This document shows, piece by piece, positions 43,545 to 55,296 of a DNA stretch of 64,000 bases. The position numbers and the translations under genes are program-made. Source of the stretch: Corynebacterium glaucum (lineage in GTDB: Bacteria; Actinomycetota; Actinomycetes; Mycobacteriales; Mycobacteriaceae); NCBI RefSeq assembly GCF_030408855.1, contig NZ_CP047358.1, positions 1,860,001-1,924,000 of the forward strand, written 5' to 3'. Numbering within the stretch: position 1 is the first letter of the stretch; every line of letters begins with the position of its first letter. A model generated the notes under the pieces. That model did no database searches. It was not told the origin of the DNA and saw nothing but the letters and a program-made list of their open reading frames with translations.

Positions 43545-43630
43545 GGTGGTGGCGGCTCCTCAACGTTCGAGCAGGTTCGAGCAGATAGCAGTATTTCGCC
43601 ATAGTACCGCCCGGGGTAGCGTGGGCCGAC

Positions 43631-45469
43631 ATGCAGTCTTTGATCCGTGTCTTGCGCAGCGCCTCGGCATTGTGGCCCTTCTACCTTGGCGTGGTCGCGG
43701 TTTCCACCGCGGTGGCGGGATTAAGCCTCATCTCGCCGTTTCTCATCCGCGAGGCCACCGACACGATTGTCGACGGCGGCAGCGCGCGCACCGTCGTCTG
43801 GCTCACGGCCGGCCTCTTCGCCGCCGAGGCCGGCGCATCGGTGTTGCGCAACGTCTCCGGCTACCTCGGCGACATCATGGTCGCACGCATCCGCCAGATC
43901 CTTTCCACCCGCTACTTTGCCAAACTGCTCGCGCTGCCCCAGCGCTACTTTGACAACCAGGTGACCGGCACCATCATCGCACGGTTGGATCGTTCAATTG
44001 CCAACGTCACGCAGTTCATCCAGTCCATGGCCAACTCGTTTTTGCCGATGCTGCTGCAGGTCACAGCGATTCTGGTAATCACCGCGTACTACTACTGGCC
44101 GCTGACTGTGCTGCTCGCACTGCTGTTTCCGCTCTACACCTGGCTCACCGCGCTGACTTCGAAGCGCTGGCAGGGCTTCGAAGACGACAAAAACGCCCAC
44201 ATCGACCAGGCGAACGGTCGTTTCGCCGAAGTCGTCGGCCAGGTGAAGGTGACCAAGTCTTTCGTCGCAGAGGCACGCGAGCTTGACGCATTCGGCTCGC
44301 ACTACAACGACACCGTCGGCATCACCCGTCCACAGTCGCGCTGGTGGCACTCGATGGACACGGCGCGCGGCCTGGTGATGAACCTGATCTTCCTGGGCAT
44401 CTACCTGATCCTGTTCCTGCGCACCCTCGACGGGCATTTCACCATCGGCGAGATGGTCATGCTCATCCAGATGGTGACAATGGTGCGCCAACCGGTGACC
44501 ATGATGAGCTGGATCGTCGATTCCGCCCAGCGCGCCATCGCCGGCTCCCGCTCCTACTTCAGGGTCATGGACGAGCCGGTCGAACCCACCGCCAACGCCC
44601 AGCTCGTAGCCGCCACCGAAACCGCCGGCAGCCCCCAGCTCACACTCGTGCAGCATGAGCCCCTGCCGGTGCGCGAGCCGGTCATCTCATTCGACCAGGT
44701 CAGCTTCGGGTATGAGGAGGAGGACTTTGTGCTTCACGACGTCTCCTTCACCGCCTCGGAGGGCCAGAAGATCGCCTTGGTTGGAGAGTCGGGAGGAGGC
44801 AAATCGACCATTGTGAACCTCCTGCTTGGCCTCTACCCCATCAACCGCGGCACGCTTTCCGTCTGCGGGCGTGACAGCGCCGAGTTGAGCGTCGAGGAAC
44901 TGCGTGCCACCACCGGTGTGGTGTTCCAGGAGCCGGCCCTGTTCTCCGGTTCCGTGTTTGAGAACATCGCCTACGGTAAACCGGACGCAACGCTGGATGA
45001 GGTGATCGATGTAGCCAAGCGCGCAAACGCCCACGGCTTCATCTCCGCGTTCCCAGACGGCTACGACACGGTGATCGGCGAGCGCGGGCTGCGCCTCTCC
45101 GGCGGACAGCGTCAGCGCGTCGCCGTCGCCCGCGCGATGCTCAAAGACGCCCCGGTCCTGATCCTGGACGAGGCGACCTCCGCACTGGACACCAAGGCAG
45201 AGCGCGCTGTCCAGGCGGGTCTGGATGAGTTGATGCGCAACCGCACGACCATCTTGATCGCGCACCGCCTCTCCACCATCGCCGACGTCGACACCATCAT
45301 CACCCTGCGCGACGGCCGGGTGGACGAGATCGGTTCGCCGGCAGAACTGGCCACTTCCGGCGGCATTTATTCGGAGCTGTTGCGACTGACCGCCTCTTCG
45401 TCTGCGGCCGACCGGGAGCGCCTGAAGGCCTTCGGCTTCCAGGGCGACCAGGAGGACGCGGCCGAGTAG
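43631..45469 (+). CDS. ABC transporter, fused permease/ATPase (exporter type)
   Basis: A 612-residue half-transporter. Six membrane helices in the first ~320 residues (FYLGVVAVSTAVAGLSLISPF at the start) are followed by an ATPase domain: Walker A GESGGGKSTIV, Q-loop VFQEPALF, signature LSGGQRQRVAVARAM, Walker B VLILDEATSALD and the switch His in LIAHRLST. It works as a dimer. The substrate cannot be told: lipid, peptide or drug export are all possible. Single gene, divergent from the lipoprotein-idi unit. Confidence 0.93.
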   Translation: MQSLIRVLRSASALWPFYLGVVAVSTAVAGLSLISPFLIREATDTIVDGGSARTVVWLTAGLFAAEAGASVLRNVSGYLGDIMVARIRQILSTRYFAKLLALPQRYFDNQVTGTIIARLDRSIANVTQFIQSMANSFLPMLLQVTAILVITAYYYWPLTVLLALLFPLYTWLTALTSKRWQGFEDDKNAHIDQANGRFAEVVGQVKVTKSFVAEARELDAFGSHYNDTVGITRPQSRWWHSMDTARGLVMNLIFLGIYLILFLRTLDGHFTIGEMVMLIQMVTMVRQPVTMMSWIVDSAQRAIAGSRSYFRVMDEPVEPTANAQLVAATETAGSPQLTLVQHEPLPVREPVISFDQVSFGYEEEDFVLHDVSFTASEGQKIALVGESGGGKSTIVNLLLGLYPINRGTLSVCGRDSAELSVEELRATTGVVFQEPALFSGSVFENIAYGKPDATLDEVIDVAKRANAHGFISAFPDGYDTVIGERGLRLSGGQRQRVAVARAMLKDAPVLILDEATSALDTKAERAVQAGLDELMRNRTTILIAHRLSTIADVDTIITLRDGRVDEIGSPAELATSGGIYSELLRLTASSSAADRERLKAFGFQGDQEDAAE

Positions 45470-45490
45470 GTGGCCGAGTAAGAGGCCGCC

Positions 45491-46261
45491 TTACCGGAAG
45501 TTCCACTCCAACAAGCTGGCCGGCACGTTCGACTCGAGCAACGCGCGAGCAGCGAGATCTTGACCGAGCGTCGTTTTCTGCCCGCTGGAGAGATCCATCA
45601 GCCCGGAAGCGATGAAGAAGTCTTCGTTCGGCGATGACCCGATGAGCTTCGCGTTGTACTCCAGCGGCAGGCCCGCCAGCGTGCCGGCATGGGTCATGGT
45701 CTGCAGGTAGAGCTCGGAAGAGCGGATTTCAATCTTGCTCGCGGCAGCACTGAACTGTTCCCACGCCCACAGCAGGGCCAAATCTACCGCGAACGGGAGG
45801 TGGGCAAATGTGGCGCTGCTGAGGTACTTCGCCGCGAACTGATCGTACGCCCACGCATAGCCTTCGTCGCCGCGCTCCACGATGGCCTGGCCCATCTCCC
45901 TGGCCGCTTGCCCGGTGATCAGTCGACCTGCTGCACCGTCCCACTTGAGCATGCCGGAGTGCACCAGCACGGTGGCGTAATTGCTGCGACGCACCTTGGT
46001 GTCGTCCGCGCTGAGGGCGAACCTCAGGATGGAGTCCAAGAATTGACGGACCTCGTCAATGGGCGGGGCGCCGTCCAACTCGGGTTTGGTGGCGGCGAGT
46101 TCATCAGCCACCATGCGCACAAACAGCGGGGCATCGCTGCGCAGCAGTTCTACGACCGCGTCGTAACCGGTGAGCTCACCGGCATCGCGGCGCTCTGCAA
46201 CCTCACTGACCTGCTCCGGCGTGAGGTTCGGAAGCAAGATAACGTCCATCTGGACCCCCAT
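45491..46261 (-). CDS. Uncharacterised protein
   Basis: A 256-residue soluble protein without recognisable motif. The N-terminus VILLPNLTPEQVSEVAERRD is followed by a helical middle and LSSATFAHLPFAVDLALLWAWEQF. It starts opposite the 46362 gene across an AT-rich divergent promoter region, and its end is convergent with the ABC transporter. An internal ATG at 46249 is an alternative start. Confidence 0.7.
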   Translation of the reverse strand: MGVQMDVILLPNLTPEQVSEVAERRDAGELTGYDAVVELLRSDAPLFVRMVADELAATKPELDGAPPIDEVRQFLDSILRFALSADDTKVRRSNYATVLVHSGMLKWDGAAGRLITGQAAREMGQAIVERGDEGYAWAYDQFAAKYLSSATFAHLPFAVDLALLWAWEQFSAAASKIEIRSSELYLQTMTHAGTLAGLPLEYNAKLIGSSPNEDFFIASGLMDLSSGQKTTLGQDLAARALLESNVPASLLEWNFR

Positions 46262-46305
46262 AATCTCGTCGGGCGCTTAGGGTGAGTGTATCGGAAGTTT
46301 TTACC

Positions 46306-46323
46306 AACGCATTAATCTGCGTT
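46306..46323. promoter_or_regulatory. Operator-like dyad in the divergent promoter region
   Basis: AACGCA-TTAATC-TGCGTT, a perfect 6-bp inverted repeat with 6-nt spacing. It lies in the 100-bp AT-rich gap between two divergent uncharacterised genes. Possible repressor site. Confidence 0.4.
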
Positions 46324-46361
46324 AACAAATCATTAAGTTAGCGAACGTTGGGAGGAAGAAC

Positions 46362-47618
46362 GTGGACGGTGAGCCGATGTCGCTGAAAGGACTGCGGCAA
46401 GCGATGATCCGGGCAGCGGATAACCACTTCCACCGGCTGGGGAACTCGTACCGGTGGGTGTTTGAATCCGGCGAACTGGTGTGGTGGTTCGAAATCGAGA
46501 AGGAAGCCCGGCGCCCGATGTATAACATCTGGAAGCTGGACCACTATGCCCACAAAGATTGGGTGCGGGAGGATTACTCAAACCTCAGCGCGTCCCCCGC
46601 GGTGCCACTTTCGTTCTTCCACGATTGGCAGGCGGCAGACTTCGAGGTGGACTACCACCCTGAGCGAGACAACCTGCACGTTCTCCTGAATCGACTGCTC
46701 GATACGGGACTTCCTGACCGCTGGCGCAGCACACAGGTGCGAGAACCCGCGGGTTATGACAATCTTGCGATTCGGGAGCGGGACATGGACCGATTCTTCG
46801 GCGCCCTTGCCTCTCACATGCACCGGCACCAGACCCTTGAAGACATCAAGCGCGCATACGAAGCTCATGGGATTGAAGCCACTCACGCGCTGGAGGAACA
46901 TTGGGCCGACTTCGAACAACGGATGCGCGACTACACCCCAGAGCCGAAACCGGCCCCAGCGCCGCCCCTGCCGAAGGGCCGGGAGTTTGACACCCTGATC
47001 GTGCACAAACCGGACGATGCCGAGGAGGTTGCTCCTGAGGAGGTGGCGGAGGTCGTGGTCAACGCGAGCGTCGCTAAGCAAAAGCCCTCAGCTGAGCTGG
47101 AAGAGCTTTTGGCTGAGCTTAATTCCGAGCGGCCGCACCCGAGGCGCAAGCCGAAGTTGACCGGGGACCGGTGTCTGACGTTTCGGGTGCCGAAGAAGTC
47201 AAAGGCGAGCTTCGCGGCGTCGTTGATCCCGCAGCTGGTGGGTGAGGGTTTGCTCGCGGCATACGAGAAGTCGGGAGACGTGTGGGCTTTTGGCGACGAA
47301 TCGGTGGATCTGACGATGACCACGCGTAAGCATCACATGCCGTGGGTGACCCGGCGTGGCATCGGCGCGTGGATTGCCGCGACGAGTGAGGGCGAGGATT
47401 TCCTCATCGTTGAAGACCCGTACATGGACCAGGACTACACGCAGACAAAGGTCGAAGACGGCGAACACCGCGTGGAGGTGCGCGAAGGGTCCTTCGAAGA
47501 CCACTGGGTGACGTTCTGTGACACGGTGGATGAGGCAGCAGCAGTGATGCAATGCTGGATGGACACCCGCGAGCGTTCGACCGACCACACCTGGGAGAAG
47601 ATGGAGTTCACATGCTAG
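46362..47618 (+). CDS. Uncharacterised protein, first gene of a coupled pair
   Basis: A 418-residue protein. The N-terminal part (about 1-150: LRQAMIRAADNHFHRLGNSY, WWFEIEKEARRPMYNIWKLD) is linked by a Pro/Glu/Lys-rich spacer (about 190-260) to a C-terminal domain with LTFRVPKKSKASFAASLIPQ and WVTRRGIGAWIAATSEGEDF. The layout suggests two related globular domains. GTG start with GGGAGGAAGAAC upstream. The stop overlaps the next gene's ATG (ATGCTAG). No function recognised; an effector or chaperone paired with the SUKH-like neighbour is a guess. Confidence 0.75.
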   Translation: MDGEPMSLKGLRQAMIRAADNHFHRLGNSYRWVFESGELVWWFEIEKEARRPMYNIWKLDHYAHKDWVREDYSNLSASPAVPLSFFHDWQAADFEVDYHPERDNLHVLLNRLLDTGLPDRWRSTQVREPAGYDNLAIRERDMDRFFGALASHMHRHQTLEDIKRAYEAHGIEATHALEEHWADFEQRMRDYTPEPKPAPAPPLPKGREFDTLIVHKPDDAEEVAPEEVAEVVVNASVAKQKPSAELEELLAELNSERPHPRRKPKLTGDRCLTFRVPKKSKASFAASLIPQLVGEGLLAAYEKSGDVWAFGDESVDLTMTTRKHHMPWVTRRGIGAWIAATSEGEDFLIVEDPYMDQDYTQTKVEDGEHRVEVREGSFEDHWVTFCDTVDEAAAVMQCWMDTRERSTDHTWEKMEFTC

Positions 47619-48820
47619 AAGACAGCAGCTACAGCCGTGAGTACCTGAACAAACAGCTCGCGTTCGCGCCTGAATGGCTGCCCGCGGATTACGTCGATGC
47701 CCTCGCCGCGGGCGACCACGTCGTGGACCACATCGAGCTCGCACCACCCGAGCCGTACTTGACGGACGGGAACGACTTGGAAAACCTGCACGAGGAGTTC
47801 GTGGCCACGTTCCCGCGTTTCGCGCCCGACTACTTCCCCATTGCCACCGACAACGGCGACTATGTGCTGCTGCACCGCCGCGCTGATGGCGGCATCGTCT
47901 GCGGCGAGGCCGATGTGTTCCAGGAGGAGTGGTTCTACGGCCCCTACCCTTCCTTCAGCGAGTGGGTCCAGGCCCGCACCGGCCCCGACAGCGAGGACGG
48001 GTACACATCCTCGCCGCTCGAGGCATCTGTGCCAGAAAAGACGTACACCCAGCGCCACCAGGGCGCGGTGAAGGAGCTGGACATCCGCGGCGAGACGTTC
48101 GAAGGCCTCGACATCCACGCGCTGAATGTGGGCGACTCCGCCTTCCATGGAATCACCGTGCGCGACAGCCGCGCGTATTACCTGCGGCTGGAGCGCTGCC
48201 GGCTCAGCGAGATTGCGTGGGAAGACTGCGAGGTGTCCCACGTGTCGCTCTTGGACAGCACGCTCGAGTACATCGGCCAGCCGATTGAGACGGGTTGGAT
48301 TGAAACTATCGACGGGTGCACCTTGGAAGGCGTCACGCTCACCGGCTCCGCGGCACCCGGCACGATGAAGCTGGTGAACACGACGGTGCGCGGCGCACTG
48401 TTCAACCTCTCTGTCAGCGCCGATTACAGGTTCACCCAGCTCGCAGACTGCGATTTTTCCGAGGCCACGCTGCACAAGGTGAGCTTCCCAGGCGTCGACG
48501 CACGCCGCGTGACATGGCCCGAGGACAAGCAGCAGTTCGTGCTGGAGGATTGGCCGGCCATCGCAGGCAAGCTTTACGACGCCGCGCGGCAACTGATCAG
48601 CGCCTCCGACAAGGAATCACCGGAATACTTGGCCGCGGTCAAGGTGCATAGCGCCATTGCAGCCGACAATTCCTCCCACGCCCAAGAGCACGGCTGCTCC
48701 TCCATCAACGGCGAATGCTGCCCGGAGCGCGGAGCCCGCTACGCATCCGAGCTTGACCCGGCGGGGCAGGATCCGACGCTGATGGAAACCATCAACCAGC
48801 TCTACGCGCCATATCTGTAG
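47612..48820 (+). CDS. SUKH/SMI1-KNR4-like protein with pentapeptide-like repeats
   Basis: A 402-residue protein. The N-terminal ~130 residues contain [21 protein letters not shown] and [11 protein letters not shown] then [10 protein letters not shown], a pattern like SUKH (SMI1/KNR4) domains that often act as immunity proteins. Residues about 150-300 form irregular repeats ([40 protein letters not shown]) resembling pentapeptide or beta-helix repeats. The C-terminus has a Cys cluster ([15 protein letters not shown]). Translation is coupled to the preceding gene. Confidence 0.65.
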   Translation: MLEDSSYSREYLNKQLAFAPEWLPADYVDALAAGDHVVDHIELAPPEPYLTDGNDLENLHEEFVATFPRFAPDYFPIATDNGDYVLLHRRADGGIVCGEADVFQEEWFYGPYPSFSEWVQARTGPDSEDGYTSSPLEASVPEKTYTQRHQGAVKELDIRGETFEGLDIHALNVGDSAFHGITVRDSRAYYLRLERCRLSEIAWEDCEVSHVSLLDSTLEYIGQPIETGWIETIDGCTLEGVTLTGSAAPGTMKLVNTTVRGALFNLSVSADYRFTQLADCDFSEATLHKVSFPGVDARRVTWPEDKQQFVLEDWPAIAGKLYDAARQLISASDKESPEYLAAVKVHSAIAADNSSHAQEHGCSSINGECCPERGARYASELDPAGQDPTLMETINQLYAPYL

Positions 48821-48836
48821 GCGTACCCTCGGGGCC

Positions 48837-49970
48837 ATGCAGTTTTCAAACCTTGACACCCTGCGCACCCGCGGCACCCGTAAGTGGACCCAGTTCGACG
48901 ACGACGTCATCCCCATGTTCGTCGCCGAGAGCGACTTCCCCACGGCTCCAGCCATCAAGCAGGCAATTATCGACGCCTGCGAGCGCGAGATGTTCGGCTA
49001 CACCCCCGCCCCGCACGCGCACCACCTGGGCAAGGCGGTGGCAGATTTCTACGACTGGCGCTACGGCTGGCGCCCGAACGCAGCGAAGATCTTCCCCGTA
49101 GCGGACGTCGTGCGCGGCGTGCTGCTGGCAATTCAGTACTTCACCGAAGGCGACGTGATCGTGCCGGTGCCTGCGTACTTTCCGTTCCTGCCAATCGCGG
49201 AGGCCGCCGGCCGCAACCGCATCGACATCAGTTCAAACAAGGGTGCCAACGGCGGCCTAGACCTGGCCGAGGTCGAGGAGGCGTTCAAGAACGGCGCGGG
49301 CAGCATCATCGTCACCAACCCGTTCAACCCGGGCGGCTGGATGTTCGCATCGGAAGAGCTCGACCAAATCTGCGACATCGCTCGCCGGTACAAGGGCCGG
49401 GTGCTTGTCGACGAAATCCACGCACCGCTTACCTACGGCAAACGACACGTCTGCGCGGCGGCGAACAACCCGGATGTTTGCATCACGGTCACGGCGACCT
49501 CGAAAGCGTGGAATGTCGCGGGGCTGAAGTGCGCGCAGATGATCTTCACTAACGACGCGGACGTGAAGACCTGGAACGCGATCAACCCGGTGGCCAAGGA
49601 TGGCGTTGGCACACTGGGCATCATCGCCGCGGAAGCCGCGTACGAGTCCGGCCGCGACCACCTCGATTGGCAGGTGGAACAACTGAAAGCCAACCGCGAC
49701 TGGCTCGTAGAAAACCTCCCTGCGCTGATTCCGGGGATCCGCTTTGAAATCCCGGATGCCACCTACCTCATGTTCTTGGATTTCAAGGACACGAAACTGG
49801 GCGTCGATAAGCCTGCTGCTTACCTGCTGAAACATGCTCGGGTGGCGCTGAGCGAGGGGGTTGATTTCGGGCCTGGCGGCGAGCACCGTGCGCGACTGAA
49901 CTTTGCCACCTCGCCGGAGATCCTCAAGGAGGCCACGGAGCGCATCGCCCGCGCGATCGAAGTACTCTAA
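48837..49970 (+). CDS. aecD: PLP-dependent C-S lyase (cystathionine beta-lyase, MalY/PatB family)
   Basis: A 377-residue fold-type I PLP enzyme. The PLP lysine is in [16 protein letters not shown], the substrate loop is [10 protein letters not shown], and the C-terminal Arg is in [11 protein letters not shown]. It splits cystathionine to homocysteine, pyruvate and ammonia. Corynebacteria have aecD immediately before brnQ, which fits apart from treS-mak lying between them here. A repeat element encodes GVDKPAAY. Confidence 0.9.
   Translation: MQFSNLDTLRTRGTRKWTQFDDDVIPMFVAESDFPTAPAIKQAIIDACEREMFGYTPAPHAHHLGKAVADFYDWRYGWRPNAAKIFPVADVVRGVLLAIQYFTEGDVIVPVPAYFPFLPIAEAAGRNRIDISSNKGANGGLDLAEVEEAFKNGAGSIIVTNPFNPGGWMFASEELDQICDIARRYKGRVLVDEIHAPLTYGKRHVCAAANNPDVCITVTATSKAWNVAGLKCAQMIFTNDADVKTWNAINPVAKDGVGTLGIIAAEAAYESGRDHLDWQVEQLKANRDWLVENLPALIPGIRFEIPDATYLMFLDFKDTKLGVDKPAAYLLKHARVALSEGVDFGPGGEHRARLNFATSPEILKEATERIARAIEVL
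49802..49812 (+). repeat. CGTCGATAAGC element, copy 15
   Basis: Inside aecD; sense Val-Asp-Lys. Confidence 0.85.
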
Positions 49971-49976
49971 ACACCC

Positions 49977-51680
<1,704 letters not shown>

Positions 51681-51688
51681 GAGCTTTC

Positions 51689-52744
51689 ATGATCGACATC
51701 ACCGCCGAGCGCTTCTACGGGGCTAAGTCGGAAAAGGTCACGCACCAAGACGTGCTCCGGCGGCAGCCCCTGGGCCAGTATCAGTGGCTCTTGATGCAGC
51801 TCAACGATGACCTTTACCAGGTACTTTCCAACGGCGAGCGCGACGTTCTGGCCACCGATGCCGGCGCGAGCGCCTACGTCGAGCACATGGAAGCCCTCGG
51901 GGAGGTGCACGGCGAGCTGTCTAAAGCCCCAGCCACCCCGCTCGGCGCCGAGCAGTCAAACACCTCGCTCATCGTCGGCGACACCATTGTCAAGGTGTTC
52001 CGCAAGCTTGAAGACGGCCTGAATCCCGACGTCGAGATCCTGAGCCAAATTTCCAACCCGCACGTCGCTCGAGTCACGGGCTACATCACGCTTGCCGGAC
52101 GCACCCTCGCGATGCAGCAGGAAAAGATCGACGGCACCGACGGCTTCGAGCTGGCTACCCAGGGTTTCGACCCGCAGGCCGCGCACGACCTCGGCGCCGC
52201 AATCCGCAGCGTCCACGTCTCGCTCGCGGACACGTTCGGCACCACCACCGCCGACGCACAGCACCTCCGCGACACCCTTCACGCTAACCTCGACAGTTAC
52301 CTGCGGCGCGCGCCAATCCTCCGGGAGTTCGAGGAGAGCATTCGCAAGCTTTACGACGCCACCTTGGACTCCGCCACGGCGGAAATCCAACGCGTCCACG
52401 GCGATCTGCACCTTGGCCAAACGCTGAAATCCGGCGAGCACTGGTACCTCATTGACTTCGAGGGCGAGCCGGCGCGCCCGCTCGCGGAGCGCCAGCGGCC
52501 GGACCACGTCATGCGCGATGTTGCAGGCATGATCCGCTCCTTCGGTTACGCGCGAGCGGTTGGGGATCTCGATGCTGAGTGGGAGCGTCAGTGCGTCGAT
52601 AAGCTGAAGCTTGGGTACGGACAAACCGACCGTGTGCTGGATGCCTACATTGCGGACAAGGCGGCGTACGAGGTCGTATACGAGGCGAACAACCGCCCTG
52701 ACTGGGTGGATATCCCCCTCGACGCGCTGCGTTCCATTCTGTGA
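51689..52744 (+). CDS. mak: Maltokinase-like phosphotransferase
   Basis: A 351-residue kinase of the Mak/aminoglycoside phosphotransferase type. SLIVGDTIVKVFRKLEDGLNPDVEI holds the nucleotide-binding Lys region, IQRVHGDLHLGQTLK the catalytic Asp, and WYLIDFEGEPARP the metal ligand. It is shorter than the ~450-residue mycobacterial enzyme because the N-terminal cap is reduced. Operon with treS. It probably makes maltose 1-phosphate for GlgE. A repeat element encodes CVDKLKLG. Confidence 0.85.
   Translation: MIDITAERFYGAKSEKVTHQDVLRRQPLGQYQWLLMQLNDDLYQVLSNGERDVLATDAGASAYVEHMEALGEVHGELSKAPATPLGAEQSNTSLIVGDTIVKVFRKLEDGLNPDVEILSQISNPHVARVTGYITLAGRTLAMQQEKIDGTDGFELATQGFDPQAAHDLGAAIRSVHVSLADTFGTTTADAQHLRDTLHANLDSYLRRAPILREFEESIRKLYDATLDSATAEIQRVHGDLHLGQTLKSGEHWYLIDFEGEPARPLAERQRPDHVMRDVAGMIRSFGYARAVGDLDAEWERQCVDKLKLGYGQTDRVLDAYIADKAAYEVVYEANNRPDWVDIPLDALRSIL
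52594..52604 (+). repeat. CGTCGATAAGC element, copy 16
   Basis: Inside the maltokinase gene; sense Val-Asp-Lys; followed by TGAA-GCTT. Confidence 0.85.
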
Positions 52745-52764
52745 AAGGCGTTTCCCAAAATTGC

Positions 52765-52804
52765 CCTGGGGTTGTACTGTGAGTCCAACTCATCCAAACC
52801 CAGG
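52765..52804 (+). terminator. Hairpin between mak and brnQ
   Basis: CCTGGGGTT pairs with AAACCCAGG with one mismatch, around a 22-nt loop, 20 nt after the mak stop. Either a weak terminator or a leader structure of brnQ. Confidence 0.35.
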
Positions 52805-52823
52805 TACTTTCACGGAGGCTTCA

Positions 52824-54206
52824 ATGTCCACCGCCGCAAGCAAGCCGAAACCCAGCTCCGGCTCGACGATTCTGATCACCTCGCTGGCGCTGTTTTCCAT
52901 GTTCTTCGGCGCAGGCAACCTCATCTTCCCACCGATGCTGGCAGTGCAGGCCGGCGATAACTTTTGGCCCGCCATTCTTGGCTTCCTTGGCACCGGCGCG
53001 CTGCTGCCTGTGCTTGCCGTGGTGGCGATTGCACTCTCCGGTGCAAACGTGCGCGACCTTGCACAGCGGGCCGGCACGATCTTCGGCGTGCTCTTCCCGA
53101 TCCTGGCGTACCTGTCCATCGGCGCGTTCTACGCCCTGCCGCGCACCGGCGCAGTGTCCATGGAGACCGCGGTCACCCCGCTGTTCGGTGTCTCCGGTAC
53201 GCTGCCGACGGCGATTTTCAGCATCGTCTTCTTCGGCATTGCACTCGCACTGAGCTGGAACCCGACTCGAATCATGGACACCATGGGCAAGTTTCTGGTG
53301 CCAGCGCTTGTGGTGCTGCTGATAGTAATGATCGCGGTTTCGATCACACGCTGGGATGCGGAACCGGTCACCCCTGCTGAGGCTTACGGCGAAGGCCCGT
53401 TCACCACTGGCCTGCTCGAAGGCTACCTGACCATGGACTCGATCGCCGCACTCGCGTTCGCCATCGTCGTGATTTCCACCCTGCGCAACAAGGGCTACGA
53501 GGGCCGCGAGCTGGTCAACAGCACGGTCATCGCCGGCGGCGGTGCAGGCATCATGCTCGCGCTGATCTACCTGGGCCTTGGCGGCATCGGGCGCGTTATG
53601 CCGGGCGGCGACCAGTTTGAAACCGGTGCAGCCCTGCTGGCAGACGCCTCCAACGCCACCATGGGCACCGCCGGCCAGATAGTATTCTCCCTGGTCGTGC
53701 TCCTCGCTTGCCTGACCACCGCCGTGGGCCTGATTACCGCGACCGCCAAGTACTTCTCGGAGCAGTTCGCGGGTTCGTACAGGACGTGGGCGATCATCTT
53801 CACTGTCTGGTCGATGATCTTCGCGACCCAGGGCCTGAGCTTCATCATGACTATCGCTGCGCCGGTGATCGGCTTCCTCTACCCGCCGGCCATCGCGCTG
53901 ATCCTGGTCACCCTGATCGAGCCGCTGTTCCGCTCCCGCACCCGCTTCACCTGGGCGCTGATTCTGCCGGTGTGGACCGCCGTGATCTTCTCGCTGACCG
54001 AGACCTTCGTCGGCCTGGGATGGGGTGCCCCCGCGCTCGAGCCGATTGTCTCCTGGGCGCCGCTGTTCGCAGCTGGCCTGGGCTGGGTCGTGCCGGTGGC
54101 AGTCGCGTTCATCACCGGCCTTGTCATCGACTTCATGAACCCGAAGCCAGCGATGGAGATCGGCACCAACCAGACGGTTGAAGGCGAAGTCGTCACCGCC
54201 GGTTAG
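52824..54206 (+). CDS. brnQ: Branched-chain amino acid uptake carrier
   Basis: A 460-residue LIVCS-family Na+ symporter with about 12 membrane helices. The N-terminal ALFSMFFGAGNLIFPPMLAV block is diagnostic. It imports isoleucine, leucine and valine. The ATG has GGAGG 7 nt upstream; a longer frame is rejected because it crosses the mak stop. It lies after aecD/treS/mak and before the luciferase-like gene, as in related genomes. Confidence 0.94.
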   Translation: MSTAASKPKPSSGSTILITSLALFSMFFGAGNLIFPPMLAVQAGDNFWPAILGFLGTGALLPVLAVVAIALSGANVRDLAQRAGTIFGVLFPILAYLSIGAFYALPRTGAVSMETAVTPLFGVSGTLPTAIFSIVFFGIALALSWNPTRIMDTMGKFLVPALVVLLIVMIAVSITRWDAEPVTPAEAYGEGPFTTGLLEGYLTMDSIAALAFAIVVISTLRNKGYEGRELVNSTVIAGGGAGIMLALIYLGLGGIGRVMPGGDQFETGAALLADASNATMGTAGQIVFSLVVLLACLTTAVGLITATAKYFSEQFAGSYRTWAIIFTVWSMIFATQGLSFIMTIAAPVIGFLYPPAIALILVTLIEPLFRSRTRFTWALILPVWTAVIFSLTETFVGLGWGAPALEPIVSWAPLFAAGLGWVVPVAVAFITGLVIDFMNPKPAMEIGTNQTVEGEVVTAG

Positions 54207-54218
54207 TGGGAACTACGC

Positions 54219-54237
54219 ACCCACGAGCGTAGCGTGG
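54219..54237 (+). terminator. Hairpin after brnQ
   Basis: CCCACG-AGCGTAG-CGTGGG, a perfect 6-bp stem ending 4 nt before the next ATG. It might terminate brnQ or mask the ribosome-binding G-run of the next gene. Confidence 0.35.
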
Positions 54238-54241
54238 GGGC

Positions 54242-55225
54242 ATGAGCACCCCGTTGTCCCTCATTGATTTCTGCACCCGCTACCCCGACGAGACCGTTGG
54301 GCAGGCGATGCAACGTTCCGTGGCCTTCGCCCAGAAGGCGGAGTCCCTCGACTACCTGCGCATCTGGTATTCCGAGCACCACAACATGACCTCGATCGTC
54401 TCTTCGGTGCCATCGGTTTTGATCTCGCACATCGGTGCACAGACGGAGAAGATCCGCCTCGGTGCTGGTGGCGTGATGCTGCCGAACCACTCCCCCTACG
54501 TCATCGCTGAGCAGTTCGGCATGCTCGCGGAGCTCTACCCGGACCGCATCGACCTGGGCCTGGGTCGTGCGCCCGGTACGGATCAGCAGACACTCGGCCG
54601 CGCCCTGCGCCGCGATCCGCGCAGCGCGGAGAACTTCCCGCAGGACGTGTTGGAGCTGCAGGCATGGTTGTCCAACGAGTCGCCGCTTCCCGGCGTGGTC
54701 GCTGTGCCGGGCTTTAACACGAATGTTCCGCTCTACATCCTCGGTTCGTCGATGTTCGGGGCGTCTCTTGCAGCCAAGCTCGGCCTACCGTACGCGTTCG
54801 CGTCTCACTTCGCTCCGCAGCAGTTAGAGCAGGCTACCGCGTACTACCGCGAGAACTACGAGCCGTCCGAACGTTACCCGGAGCCGTACTGCATCGCCGC
54901 CGTAAACGTGATCGCGTCCGACACCGAGGAAGATGCGGACCGGCAGCAGCACACCGTTCACCGCGAGCGTGTTCGCTCGATGATTGGCCGCCGCGGGGCG
55001 CCGCTGTCGGAGCAGCAACTCGATGCGCACATGCACTCCATTCAAGGGCGCCAAATTATTGATATGTTGCGCTACACTGCGAAGGGCACCGGGGAAAATA
55101 TTCAGGATTATCTTACTTGGTTCAAATCCCTGGCTCAGGCCGATGAGCTGATGATTTCCCTCCAGGCGGCCTCGCATGAAGAAGCATTGAGGGGCATGGA
55201 AATCCTCGCCGCGCACCGCCCGTGA
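54242..55225 (+). CDS. LLM class flavin-dependent oxidoreductase
   Basis: A 327-residue luciferase-like (bacterial luciferase alpha/MsnO8-type) oxidoreductase. LRIWYSEHHNMTSIVSSVPSVLISHI, IRLGAGGVMLPNHSPYVIAEQFGML and RIDLGLGRAPGTDQQTL are typical blocks. It uses reduced FMN/F420-type cofactor on an unknown substrate. Corynebacteria have such a gene right after brnQ. Confidence 0.9.
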   Translation: MSTPLSLIDFCTRYPDETVGQAMQRSVAFAQKAESLDYLRIWYSEHHNMTSIVSSVPSVLISHIGAQTEKIRLGAGGVMLPNHSPYVIAEQFGMLAELYPDRIDLGLGRAPGTDQQTLGRALRRDPRSAENFPQDVLELQAWLSNESPLPGVVAVPGFNTNVPLYILGSSMFGASLAAKLGLPYAFASHFAPQQLEQATAYYRENYEPSERYPEPYCIAAVNVIASDTEEDADRQQHTVHRERVRSMIGRRGAPLSEQQLDAHMHSIQGRQIIDMLRYTAKGTGENIQDYLTWFKSLAQADELMISLQAASHEEALRGMEILAAHRP

Positions 55226-55248
55226 GGAAATGTACGGTCAACCATGTA

Positions 55249-55260
55249 GTATGGCCATAC
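55249..55260. promoter_or_regulatory. Palindromic operator candidate upstream of the GntR gene
   Basis: GTATGGCCATAC is a perfect 12-bp palindrome 36 bp before the GntR start. HutC-type GntR regulators bind short GT-x-x-AC dyads, so this is a likely autoregulatory site. Confidence 0.45.
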
Positions 55261-55296
55261 CAATCATTTCTCACGGTTAAGTATCGGAAGTATCGC

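Noticed and set aside
48961..48980. ATTATCGACGC in aecD as another repeat copy
   Set aside because: The GC of the core is replaced by AA; only a partial match.
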